A stretch of DNA of 64,000 bases, from positions 1 through 64,000 of the forward strand of contig JAUFSD010000002.1 in assembly GCA_033030425.1 (NCBI GenBank), given 5' to 3'. The translations under genes and the position numbers were made by a program. This document shows positions 10,328 to 22,334 of the stretch, piece by piece. Below the pieces are notes generated by a model, which was not told the origin of the DNA, searched no databases, and saw only the letters and a list, made by a program, of their open reading frames with translations. The stretch is from Verpa conica. Lineage: Eukaryota > Ascomycota > Pezizomycetes > Pezizales > Morchellaceae. Numbering within the stretch: the first letter of the stretch is position 1; each line of letters begins with the position of its first letter.

Positions 10328-12565
10328 TTAGGTTACACACAAATTACGGCGCCCATACGTCGCGTGAATAACATCATAATCTTTGGGGTCCCCCTTTAGG
10401 GCTCGTAGCTGTAGAAGGCCTTTGTATTCGCAGTCTTCTCTATCATCTTCCTGGACACTACCACTGCTCACCATCCCGGCTGCAAATGTCGCACTACTCC
10501 TAGGCTTTAGCAACCTCATCATTATCACGTTGAAACTATACTCTCCTGGCTCTATTGCTGAGAGCTCGAAGAGGTAACGTTTCTGCTCATCCTCCTTAAC
10601 GGTCTGAATATATCGCGGTTTCCCCGGCTTTAGGGTTATTTCGTTGTCAAAAGAGAGGGAAATAAAACCATTCTTTCCAACAAGGCCTTCACTTTTGGCT
10701 ATACAATATTGATCGGAGCTACTCGGTAGTACACCTCTTGCCGTCATAAACGAGCTTGGCGCCCAGGCGAAACCAGGTACTTCCAGCTTTCGGCCACCCA
10801 AGTACAATATTTCTGCAGGAAGTTCACCAAGACTAGTCAAGAAGGCCTTCATTCTCTCTTTTACTTCATAGGCTGCTATGAATTTCGTTGCTTCCTCTTC
10901 GTTGGTGATCTCGGGTGGTACTTGTGATCTGGGAAGTTTAATTTCCGCCAAAACAAAGGAGTTAGTTGAGCTGTTGTGAATTAAATCAACAATCCCCAGT
11001 GTCTCGTCCTCCTTTCTTCCTGCAGACCGTGTACCCAGGGCTCGTGAAATATCCCAAATATTACTGTAGTTTCTAGGCCCGGGGTAGTTTTTCATGCGCT
11101 GTACTAACTGATATAGATCGACGGCAAGGTTTCCTTGGACAGAGTTCATCCGCTTAGGTAGCAGATCTTGAACTGGTACTAAACCGTCCGAAAACTCAAA
11201 AACCATTTCTTCCGCATAGACTGCCTCTTGCAGAGTCCAAAGCCGTTGCATCCAAACTGAGGTTAAGACCCGCAATAACTTCTCTTCGAGCGGTGCATTC
11301 TTCGAACATCTTCGTATGCCATCGTCGATAACGAGCACCTTTGCTGCACCCTTGTAGGTCTGCCCCATTAAAAGAATTCCTATTTCTCTCACCTCATCGT
11401 TGATGCAAAGTGTATCCAGCCAAAACTGTCCAGATCCTTCAGGCATGAGCTCACGAGTCATCTTATCAATTCGTTCGAGCTGGCATGTTGGCAGTGCTGA
11501 ACCTTTTGTATCTCTGAGGCCATCGGACCAGACGTGGGAAACCGCCACATACTGAGAATCTGAGGCGAGGCTAACTATCACACGGCGGCTCGGCGCGTCG
11601 GTAGATGGGCCGAGTGATACTACAGGAATCTTTTTTTCTTTGAGGATACGCGTCACCTCACTAGCTGCCGGTGGTCCTAAATATTCGCATTTGCAGTCCT
11701 TTGGATAATGCGAGGGGAGACGGGCATCCCCCTTGGGCAGATCGTTTCCTTTACACCGCTCGGCAGTGCATCCCGCGATGTTGTGACTGGTAAATGAAGG
11801 GACCGGCTCGTGGGTGCTGGCATATATCGTCGCAGTTATACTCTCAAGCTTACGAACTACAAAAGGGCACCACCCTTTTGCAATCATCTCCTGTTTGTAT
11901 GTGATACACGTATTGAGAACAGACCTCAATTTGAACGGCTTTACCCCATCAACCAACATATCAAATCGATACTGGCTCCTTATGATTTCTAGGCTTTCAG
12001 CAATGACAGCAATCATAGCTACAGTAGCCATCATAGCTTTCCTTTTTTCTTGTTTGTCTGACTCGGCCGCGGGCCCAACTAGCTCGGTGTCGGAGTATAA
12101 GAATACGTTGGTAGTATCATTCGCAAGAAGGATGTGAATTTCTGCTCTTACAAGCATTAGGACCTTCTTAAACCGCTCTTCGTCCTTAGACTCATCACTT
12201 TCGGCTTTTTTCAGACCATCTGCCCAGCCCTGAAAGATTAGAGGGAGGTTTTTGCTGCTCATGACATTTACTCCATTCTTCCACTCAAGAAGTTCGCTTT
12301 CAAACACTGGCCTTTCAAGAACGGCCTCCAGGACTCCAAATGTCAGCCAGCTTTGATACTGTGCCGCCCGTCCTCGCGTCAATGGGGCCGGATCCGTGAC
12401 GTTTCGGTTATCCCCTCTCCGACGGAAATAGCTCGCAAACATCTCTTGGGGTGTACTCTTGGCTGTAGGCGCTACAGGTTCTATGTCATGCTTAAAACCC
12501 AACCATGGAGCGTAGATGGTCCCGGCTGCCGAGCCTTCGGTCCCCTGAGTTGATTCTGTGGGCAT
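10328..12565 (-). CDS. HET-domain protein, 745 aa, single exon
   Basis: An uninterrupted frame from ATG at 12565 to the stop at 10328. A Cys-rich segment at about 265-293 (GCTAERC, then DCKCEY) is followed by the HET domain: YVAVSHVWSDG (about 339-349), FWLDTLCIND (about 381-390), and VWMQRLWTLQEA (about 437-448). This is the usual Pezizomycotina architecture: an alpha-helical N-terminus, a Cys/His cluster, HET, and a long variable C-terminus. Expected role: non-self recognition and programmed cell death after hyphal fusion. It lies on the same strand as the first HET gene, with about 2.9 kb between them. The two share only the Cys-cluster-HET layout, so they are not recent duplicates. Confidence 0.92.
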   Translation of the reverse strand: MPTESTQGTEGSAAGTIYAPWLGFKHDIEPVAPTAKSTPQEMFASYFRRRGDNRNVTDPAPLTRGRAAQYQSWLTFGVLEAVLERPVFESELLEWKNGVNVMSSKNLPLIFQGWADGLKKAESDESKDEERFKKVLMLVRAEIHILLANDTTNVFLYSDTELVGPAAESDKQEKRKAMMATVAMIAVIAESLEIIRSQYRFDMLVDGVKPFKLRSVLNTCITYKQEMIAKGWCPFVVRKLESITATIYASTHEPVPSFTSHNIAGCTAERCKGNDLPKGDARLPSHYPKDCKCEYLGPPAASEVTRILKEKKIPVVSLGPSTDAPSRRVIVSLASDSQYVAVSHVWSDGLRDTKGSALPTCQLERIDKMTRELMPEGSGQFWLDTLCINDEVREIGILLMGQTYKGAAKVLVIDDGIRRCSKNAPLEEKLLRVLTSVWMQRLWTLQEAVYAEEMVFEFSDGLVPVQDLLPKRMNSVQGNLAVDLYQLVQRMKNYPGPRNYSNIWDISRALGTRSAGRKEDETLGIVDLIHNSSTNSFVLAEIKLPRSQVPPEITNEEEATKFIAAYEVKERMKAFLTSLGELPAEILYLGGRKLEVPGFAWAPSSFMTARGVLPSSSDQYCIAKSEGLVGKNGFISLSFDNEITLKPGKPRYIQTVKEDEQKRYLFELSAIEPGEYSFNVIMMRLLKPRSSATFAAGMVSSGSVQEDDREDCEYKGLLQLRALKGDPKDYDVIHATYGRRNLCVT

Positions 12566-14464
12566 TTTTGTGGTGACACTTCGGTATCCAAGGTTTGGAT
12601 TCGTTATCGATAACCTAGGGAAACAAGATGACGGTTTATATTTTCTGGGAGCGGTCTACCGGGCCCTATGGTACCGCCTCCTGGTGTAGAAAGAAACGCG
12701 GATTTAATAGGAATATGTGCTAAGATAAGGCTTTTTCGTAGAGATAGGTATGTAAAGTATACAGGACTTGTTTCTGTTGCTTGAGGATTCTCTCGATACT
12801 CGTCTGTTCCGCGCTTTATATATACGAGTTCTCTATCGTATTATGCATCAATTTATTCAGCTGGCTTAAGTCTCCGGCTCGAATAGACTAGGTCTAGCTT
12901 GAGCCTGCTCATAAAAATCACTAGAATAGTCCTAATATCTTATCATACGCATATGCATTCCATCGCCGATTCTTTCCGAGTTTCAGCTCTTTATGTGCAT
13001 GGGAAGTAGCTACTGCTAGTTACGAAACTTAACCGAAATTTTGCCTTGCAATCAAGAAGGTCGCCTGCAGCAACCCCACTTTGAAAATGTCACTCTAGAC
13101 ACTACAACAATATTGTAAGTACTTTAGCTCTTGGAAATTCCATAAATAAGATTATAGTTCTCATAGCCATAGACGCTGTGGAGTAATATTAGTGAGTACG
13201 TTCTCCAATCCAAAATATGGTTGCTGCGTAAATATACCACTAATTTTGAAACAACACATATTTGTAGTGGGCCTACATGCGCCCACAATTCCACCAATCC
13301 AAACACGTGGCGCCACCATTTAGTAGAGCTTTCAATATACCGTAGTATATCTGAGCTGACCTGGGCCGCTTTTAAATAGTCTAGACCGCACAAGATGGAG
13401 GTACGATCAAGTGCGTTTTATGAGAAACAAGCCATTACAGGGCTCCATTACTCCTGGGGAGATTGGTAGAATAAGAATCTCTAGTTTATTTAAACCGTGC
13501 TAGCCTGGGCGGGTAATATTCGGGACATTTGGTTTCGCTTGCATAAAGTGGCTGAATAGGCATTAACCTGCCAGCGTACATCAAAAGCACAAAGTAGCGA
13601 AAAGAAACGGCTCTGAACGAAGTTCCCTTGGAGGGGCTTGCAACGCCCTCTTGAACAAAGATTACACCGCGTCGAGCACTCTACAAATGTTATTGGCTAC
13701 AGTCTGCTCCACAACTACTTGGCTCTAGCAGCCGCCATCCAGAGGGGAATAGTCTAGGTTCTGATACTAACAAAGGTGTCTTGTTGCGCCACCAACGCCT
13801 AGTGCGCTTTATCTCGCATAGCGTAGTTATGGTCCTACGCGACGCCTCGCTTTCGTGGCGAAACCTAAGCGGGGTACGGAGAGGGGTCGCATATGATCGA
13901 ACGACTTCTGCAAGTACTGGGGAACCTGAACATAATTAAAAAAATTTGCGTACCAAGTCCCCTGACTAAAGCTTGGATACTCAGTTCTTTTTCTTGCCCC
14001 GAGTGCTGAGATAGTACTACACTTTGTTAAACACCTTACGTAGATTGATAGCAGGTAGGATTTAGCCATCTTAGTAGCCAGGACATGCTGGTTTCTCAGG
14101 AGCTACTGTATCTCTAAAGCATTTTGGGGTACTCTAAATATCAGAAGCGGCAAGTTTTGGCAGTGTAAGATGATGCGTAGAGTCTCTCTTGTGGCTTGGC
14201 CTAGAAACCACCCAAAGACCCTCTAGGCCTCAACTCTATTGGAATTACTTTGCGTGACAAGCAGGGCCTTTCGGATCTTAATGAGCCTCGGAGGCCCCAC
14301 AAGGCACTGGAGGCTTTGGGTATGGGCCTAAATGGACCGGGGTAGTGTGTATTACAACTCGAACGGATTAGTTTTGTTCCCCGCAGTCTCCCATGTTTCC
14401 CCATAGTCCTTGTCCTACGCCGGCCCTCTATATGGAGGACTGTTATGTGGTCCTTGCTCCAATT

Positions 14465-14572
14465 TACTAGTGATGCCGATAGATCTTTTGGTCATGTGAT
14501 TTATCTTTGGTATCTGTTCTTCCTCACCAAAGATAAATCACATGACCAAAAGATCTATCGGCATCACTAGTA
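14465..14572. repeat. perfect 47-bp inverted repeat with 14-nt loop
   Basis: Positions 14465-14511 are the exact reverse complement of 14526-14572, starting TACTAGTGATGCCGAT. The loop is 14512-14525. No mismatch is present. Such a stem would fold strongly as DNA or RNA. No coding sequence, terminator context or target duplication surrounds it. Confidence 0.9.
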
Positions 14573-15764
14573 TTTTTGCCCCACAGTTCGTGGTCTATAT
14601 AGTCCGCGTACAGTGCGCAGATGCAGCAATGAAGGGCAGCTGGAAGTCATATGGCCCGCTCAGCCGCTAAATTAGTTCAAACCTATAAATATTTTCTATG
14701 AATACTCATAATGCGGGGGTCTACTACGAATCATAAGTGTTATTAGTGGACACGGTCGCATAAAGGAAAGCGTCAATGTAATATCGGCACCTACTAAAAT
14801 GATGATATGCAGTCATGTTAGTATAGAACAAAATTGATATATCCAATCGACTACTTTTTAGGTGTCCGCTGGTCTTTCCCACGTAACGTTAATTTAATTT
14901 AATACGTACTACTATAGAGACAATCTCAAGTGGATAAAAAAAGCCTCAGCCACAAATCAGCTAATTTCATTGTTGGGAGCGATGCTAATAGTTTTATTCT
15001 CCTTTGGAGAATAATGTTCGTAGAAATTCGAAAACAGTACCCCATTCCTTTGTACCTACTCTACATGTTGCTTGTAAGAATGAAGATCATCTGTGTTTAT
15101 TGTCTCAAATATAATATTAGATTGGCTACAATATAGGACTTCGCAGGGAAGAAGTACCTACCCGGCAATACAAGTCTCAGACCTACCGATTGGTGAGAAC
15201 AAGTCTTGTATGAGTAACTTCTTGCTTCCCCGATTATAATTGAGGCTGTCATATCAACACAACTAATATATTCTTCGAGGACCTTAGAAACAAACAAAAG
15301 ATTTTAATCCCGTACGTCATGATTGTGCCGGAAATCCTTCCGCCTCGGAGCAAAAATAATATAAGATGTAAAAGTATCTATGATTGAGTGATACTCTGTT
15401 GTCTCCCCTTACAAGTAGCCTGCTACATCATTGTAAGGTCTAGGACAATGGATTTCCGGTGATTCGGAGTTATCTCAGAAGCAATCCGGAATATTTCAAG
15501 ACGTCTTGGGGATTAGGATTATCTGGCTCAAGAATGTATGTCGTGCGCGGTCCTGAAAGTCTACCGAGATTTTGGCTCGGTATTACAACACTAATAATTG
15601 ACAGAATTTCCCAAGAAATGTTGGAAGATCTTTTAATATGCTATCGAAGATCTGTAAGTTTATATAGGCAAGCGAGGGCCACGGTTTTTATATAATAAAA
15701 CCTGTTTTTAGGGAGGGAAAAGCACTGAATAAAACAGTTCTCTACTATATATAGCACATAATTA

Positions 15765-15894
15765 CAGAGGTTTAAATAGGCCGGCCCAGCCACCTTTTAT
15801 GTGGCCCGGGCCAGCAATCACCATACTAAATTAATTATTGGGCCAGGCCGGGCCACCCTAGTTTTGAGCCCGGGCCGGCCCATTTAAACCTCTG
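15765..15894. mobile_element. 130-bp hAT-like MITE with 8-bp target duplication
   Basis: Terminal inverted repeats begin CAGAGGTTTAAAT and continue into GGCCGGCCC with one or two differences. The element is flanked by direct copies of CATAATTA at 15757-15764 and 15895-15902. An 8-bp duplication with CAG..-type ends is the signature of hAT transposons. The inside is a short GC-rich sequence (GGCCCGGGCC words) with no coding capacity, so it must have moved in trans. Confidence 0.85.
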
Positions 15895-18800
15895 CATAAT
15901 TAGATACACCTAGGTGGATTTTTCCAGTATTATTGATTAGAAAAATCTACATACTTTTTGTACATTAAGCAGAAAGAAATTGTCTCTGGGCGTGGAAATA
16001 TACACCCAACTACACCCAGTCTCGCCTTGTTGACCTCCCAGCACCTTTTCACACCCGGCTTAGACTGCTCCCCAAGTTTGTGCCGCCAAGCAGGTCTAGA
16101 AGATGAGGCGTAGTGTAAGTGTTACTATGGTGTAGCTAGGCCAGACAAAAAGAAATCGGGTGTGTGCTACGGAACTGAGTATAGAAATTTAGTACCCATG
16201 CTTTATTGTTGATGGACATTGTTGCCCTTGTGGTAAAGTAGTCAGTAGAGTTGGTAGAGTTAGCAGGGTTAGGTATACTAGAACAAACTTCAGCATACTT
16301 TGGATTAATAGGGGTATTCCACATTATAACTTGGCCGGTAGACCTTTAAGGCCGTGCGTACCATGCCTAAATATGTTAGGGCAACTATAGAAACCTTAAT
16401 AAAAAAGTCTCTCTAGAGTCCCCTAACCCCTCAGGGGAAAAAACGCTCGAAAGAGGGATTGAGAAAGTTCGGCGAAGTAAGCACACCAGACGCTACGGTT
16501 CTGTGAACATGAGGATGGGAAAGAGACTACAAATAACCAGTTCTTTCTAAGCTCTAGTGACCCCTTAGCATTTAGTCTCTCTATTTTATTAAAGAGGTCT
16601 CTAGCTATTAAACCTGGTTTTGTGGGGATTTATGATCTATCGTTGTAGTAAGTCACTGTGTTGTAAGCCTGGTTGCTACTCGAGGCTAATCTTTCTCTTC
16701 TCAGCAGGTGTTCGGGAGTGAGTAAATCGAGAACTCAACTTTCATAGGGTAAAAGAACACACCCTATATGGGGACCAATGCCACCACTGCGACACCTACA
16801 GTTTTTATGGCAAAACACCTTCCGTTATCCCTCAACTAGAAAACAGAAAATCCCAAAATAAGTCTATAGTTCCACTCTTTTTAAGCTTTATTCTAGTAAT
16901 CACTCGACCTCTTTCCTTAGGTTTTAAGCGGAGTCCTTGATATCTATACCTGTATAGCATCCGTATTACGACCCTATAAGGCATAAGTTATTGATTTTCT
17001 AGGGCCCTGGGGTTACCTAAGATTTGCTCAAAAAATACCAAGTCGTCCAGATCGTTAAATGTTTGACATCCCCACCATTGTATAGTCCCCGGTAGAATTA
17101 ATAAGAAAGTCCCGACTTAGGACTTGGAGCCTTTTTACTTCTCCAGCGAAGATTCTAGTACTAAGCACCTGATACAGAGCCTGACCCACTAATCCCTGTT
17201 TTCATAATCATTCTACCGGAGACTGTAGAAGGCCGGTGTTGGACTCTGGTGGCGCTGATATCTCCACAGCCTGCTACCTCCGGCTCAGTGAATAAATGGA
17301 GCTTCCTAGTTAAGATATTCAGGTAGCGCACTCAAAATAACACAAATATATAAGAATTTAACTGTTAGGTTTAACTTTAAAGGAATGCTCCTGATGCCCC
17401 CTTAGTTGCCAGTTCAGATTGTACCTAGCATTCCCACTATTTTATTACGCTACTACTGCCTTGAGCTTTTTCCACTGTTCTTGCTAGTCGCTTTTCCCCC
17501 ACTTTTGTAAAGTCGATACCTAGTCCTTTTTCTATATCTGACGCGGCCTCCGGTTGTAAGTAAGAGGTTAAAGTTCACGATTCTCTGTGACTACTTGGAA
17601 AGGGGCTCAACCCTCAATTAAAATCCACATTGCTAGCAAGGTCTAAGTAGGGCATATGAGGTTCAAACCGACGTGAAATTAGGCCCTAGGTGGTAAGCAG
17701 GTTCAATTCGACATTCCTTAGCGACGTCTTCATTCACGAGTGGGGTACTGGCTTGGGCAATGCTATTTCGAGGGCCACGTATACCTATAAAAACACAATT
17801 TTCAATGCTAGTGATTATGATGGCAGGTTGGTATACGTGGTACAGCTGTGACGTAAGTGGACTCGGTAGGTATTGGGCGACAGAGCGGCGGGATAATTAC
17901 CGACCAATGCCTAGAGAAAGCCTAGAGATTTTCTGGACGGGCGAGGAGCCTAAATAAAGAACATATAACATATATCACATTTTCAACAATTCCTATAATG
18001 TCCATGTACTTATGATTTATTCATTCATATTCCTATAATGGACAACAGCTATTCAAAGGGATAGAGAACCAGAGTTGATTGCTTGCTTAGAGGGTTCCTT
18101 CGGCCACGGGCTCTGCATATACCCGTTCCTAGGCTAAGCCTATTACTACCAGAGTATTCGAGTCCCACTATACTTATTCGATACCAATATTACCAGAGGA
18201 CACAAGGGAGGAAATCGGGTGATACCTGGTGTTTTCAACAACTACGTAGCGCATAGACCTAGCAGTTTCAAAGAAGCGTGGGCTTGACCTAGGCTTTAAC
18301 ACTACCCAAGCTATCTAATGTTACTGCTCAGGGCGCATAATTCTCTGCTGGATGGACGCTTGGGATCTGAGGTGGACTAGTGGGTTAGGGTTGCACATAC
18401 AGCCATCCTCCCACCCCTATTATACTAAGTTTATCATGAACTTCAATACTTGTCGCTCCCCGCATGCATCTAGCCTCTAAGGGGCAAGAACTTTTTTGGC
18501 ATGTCTTACTCTTTTGTTCTTCTCTAGAACCTTTTATAGCTATTTCGTTATTGCCTCGAGTTGAAGGGGTGCCAAGGCTTTCGGACGTATATCATTGAGA
18601 ACCTCAGGCAGTAATTCGTTCTCCCATCCCCGGTTTATAGCGAATCATCTCAACTCAATTCCTATAAATAGAACGATCCGGTTATTTTTCCGGGGTCAAT
18701 GGCGGTAGTCCAACGTTACACGAACAGTCAAACCAGGAACAGCACGGATACGAGCTCGGGGAGCATCCGCTCGAGCTTCCACGTACGTAGGGGGCGTATA

Positions 18801-18925
18801 CCTGCTATCTCTTTATCATCCTCCTCCTCATCCCCCTCCTCCTCTTCTTGTCCTTCTTCTTCTACTCTTCATCGTCCCTCCCTCTACACCTTTATCCTAC
18901 TAGTTCGCCTCCAGTCAGCCCTATC

Positions 18926-20626
18926 ATGTCTCACATTCACGGCAAAGAGCGTAGGCTCCACCGCCCCCACCGCGCCGAACACAATGCCCTCACCCAGAGC
19001 CCTCTTGCCCCCCAATTCATGCCGGATGACCAATCCCTACAGGATTCATCCGAGGTCTCTCCGTTTGCCGAGTTCGACTCGACAACTGCAAAAACAAATA
19101 GCTCCAGTAGCGACGAGTTCCTGGTTGTGGAAAGGGAATCCCACCACCGCCCTAGTGCCCCCATTAAGAGCTTTATAGAACACAATTCTGGGATTGCAAT
19201 AAACTGTGACTTATTTCTCCGTGGCACAATCAAGAAACAATACCCGCACCTCATCATGACGGTGTGCAATGATCGTTACTGCAATATTCTCTCGTTCGCT
19301 GCACTCGGTAAAGTGACCTTGAGACCCAACACCCAGAAAGATCTCTCCTTCCTCACTCAAGCTGTCTTTTTCCCGTCTGCGCATCGCTCCGATGGACCGG
19401 GTACCGTACAACCAACACTTGACTTTGGTTGTTTTGATGTCACCACAAATTCCGGCCATGAATTTATCCACTATTACGCTCGCTATATAGAGGACTATCA
19501 ACTAAAAGTCTCAAACTATTTTTTGCATAATCAACACTCCAAGGCCGCTGTACAGGAGCTTATTTTCGAAATTTGCAGCTGGGGCGCGGAGTTGCACGAT
19601 GAGATTCTAGTTTTCCAAGGGGACTGGCTCAAGGATCACCAGCTATGGGAGGCTATCCAAAAAGCAAACTGGAATGACGTTATTTTGGACGAAGAGATGA
19701 AGAAGGATGTTATCAGTGATGTCGATAGCTTCTTTGCATCTAAAGAGATATACGGTGGTCTTGGTGTGCCATGGAAGGTTTGCATCACTCCCTCGGTCCT
19801 TAATTTAAGACTAGCTAATTTCAACCATTTAGCGCGGTTTAATATTCCATGGACCACCTGGAAATGGCAAAACCATCTCTATCAAAGCGCTGATGAAAAA
19901 TCTTCCCCACCCATCTCTCTACGTCAAATCTTTCCATACTTGGGCTGGCGACGAAGCTGGCATCAAGATGATATTTGAAAGAGCCAGGGCAATGGCTCCG
20001 TGTTTACTCATCCTCGAGGATATCGATAGCTTGATTGATCAAGGAAATCGATCATACTTCTTGAACGAGGTTGATGGCCTCTCAGAAAATGATGGAATTT
20101 TAGTGTTAGCAACTACCAACCACCGTATGTTTTCGCATTCACCCCTATAGTGATCCTTGAGCTTTGATGCTGATTATATCACTATAGTGGAACTTTTGGA
20201 CCCTGGCATTGTAAACCGTCCCTCGCGTTTTGATAGAAAATACTTCTTCCCATTGCCATCACTAGAGGAGCGCAAGAAATACTGCCAGTACTGGAAGTAA
20301 GACTCCCATTTGCTTTTGCAGCCACCTCATGGATAGCTTCTGATAGGTGCTCTAGACATAAACTAGAAGGCAATGACAGGATCGACTTCCCTGAGAGTCT
20401 TGTCGACAAGATTGCCGAGTGGACAGATGAATTTAGTTTTGCCTATCTGAAGGAAGCATTCGTCAGCTCACTCTTGATAATTGCCGCTCGGAATAGTCAT
20501 AGAAAGAAAGACGGGGACGACGGAGATGATATATCATTCAAGACAGTCATAAAGAGACAAATCGAGACACTTAGGAACGAGATGGGTGATGGGAGTGAGG
20601 TCGCGTTATCAAAGCTAAAGATTTAG
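18926..20626 (+). CDS. AAA+ ATPase (fungal BCS1-related clade), 507 aa
   Basis: Four exons: 18926-19777, 19833-20124, 20188-20296 and 20356-20626. Introns are 55, 63 and 59 bp with CTAAT/CTGAT branch points. The start at 18926 is preferred over an upstream in-frame ATG (18848), because the intervening DNA is a pyrimidine-rich leader. Walker A is GPPGNGKT (about 291-298), with the intron just before it; Walker B is LLILED (about 342-347); sensor and Arg-finger region ATTNH then RPSRFDRK; the C-terminal lid has [11 protein letters not shown]. The N-terminal third (about 120-270) has the ELHDEI..W..D motif of this fungal family. Likely an ATP-driven remodeller; the substrate is unknown. No mitochondrial targeting signal is obvious, so a true Bcs1 role is unlikely. 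Confidence 0.88.
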
Positions 20627-22334
20627 GATGGTGGTTTGTTTGATATTTCTATACCATTTTATTCTGTCAACTTTTTTTCTGGCCGTGTATGTGGTGGTAT
20701 TGACTATACTGCGATTAATCAATCGGATTCAGATAATGAGAAATATTTCAGTATGTTTAGGCTTTTCCAACAATCTTTCTTGGGTAAAAATCCACTTGAG
20801 TAATATAGGCTATATATAAAAAAGTTTTTCTTCGTAAAATCATAAACACGTATATAATTATGTTCCCAAATTACTGCTAATTTGCAGAGGTGATTTAGTA
20901 AGTTCTAGAAGTATACTAGTAACCTACGCAACTAATATAGCAGTGCGTCGGATTACAGCGACTACTCTACCCTAACCGCAAAATTAAAGTTTAGAATCCT
21001 TATTACCTAGATTACTTGCGCTGTAATTAAATCGTCGGAATTGGGGAGTGGCACGCATCAAAACACAAAAACTAGGGCTTCAGTACAGATATCTACCCGC
21101 CGTTTGAAATAACGAATCATTTTAATAGTAGAGCCAGTATCTCTTGTATTTCATTCATTTTATTAATATGATTATAGTTATATACGCTTTTATGATATTA
21201 AAATATTCCTAAGAGTATAAAGTTAGTGGCATTGCAAAACCCTCACTAAAATTATAGAGGTGCCTTTGTACTTAATCAACATTTTTCTAGCATAGTAAGG
21301 TCAAATACGCTCAGAAAAATTACTGGATAGACTTTAGAAGAATACAAACCCTTCTACAAATCAACAAAATCATTGGACACCTTCCTCTTGCATGGCTGTT
21401 TGTTCAAAATAGGGTTATCGGTATTTTCTAGTGTCGCGCATTATTTGGAACCACAGTCCGACGGCTTAATTACAGCACAATTATTAATACTTGTAAGAGT
21501 TTTCTAATTAAGGTCAATAAATCTGAGTAAAACATATTCTTCTTAGAGTACCATGACCGAATTTTGTTTTAAGGCTTTACTAGTGATACTCAGCTCCTCT
21601 AATAAATATTTTTTTTATATAAAACTGTAGGAGTATAGATATTTAAGCCCTTAGAGCCGCTATAGTCCCACCACTTCAAGGTGCCACAATTTGGTAATAG
21701 TGTAAGGGTTTTTGCCCAAAACATTGCTTCCACCCCTCTTCCTCCTTCCTAGAGATTTATATGTAAGAAGAAATACATTTGCTTACCAAAAGTCCGAGGC
21801 AATTCAAATATATCTATTGGCTTACTGGATTTTCCAAAAGCTTAGTAGTAGTCATAGAGGACATATTAAGGCACACGCAACAAGTGTTACAAAAATGTGT
21901 ACTGAAACTATTGTTTATAGTTTTCTACATCTACTTAATCACCCTTATAAGAACGCATTTCTAACACACTAAAAGAAATTATACTAGGGTAGAAAACCTA
22001 TGATAAAAGTTCATATTTCTTAGGGCTCATAAATAGCTAAATCAGACCAAGGAGTAAGACGATATAATGAGTAGCGAGGAGGTCTAAGATCCATGTAAAA
22101 CAAGCACCTGCCATTACAAAGAGATGGAAGAAATATTATTACAGGGTTATCAAGAGCCTAAACGCATAACCGCACCACTCAAAAGTAAACGAAACAACAA
22201 TCAATAAGCAACTATAAAGCCTTCAAATGTCCGTATCCGTGTCCAAACATGTTGGCAATATAGCCGGTAGACACACCGCTTGACCGACCGCTGCCGGAAA
22301 CTGCACCTCCGTATTCCCCCAAAACTTCACAAGG
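20627..22334. other. AT-rich gene-free spacer
   Basis: About 1.7 kb, rich in A and T, without a supported gene. The two convergent genes end at its borders, so it contains both 3' ends. Confidence 0.6.

Larger units (their letters stand above)
12566..18925. other. 6.4-kb gene-poor stretch
   Basis: Frames are all short and none resembles a known family. It holds the perfect hairpin at 14465-14572 and the hAT-like MITE at 15765-15894. A small direct repeat (ATTCCTATAATG) occurs at about 17990 and 18029. A pyrimidine-rich tract at 18810-18925 is probably the 5' leader of the next gene. The composition looks AT-shifted in places, as in old inactivated repeats. Confidence 0.6.
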
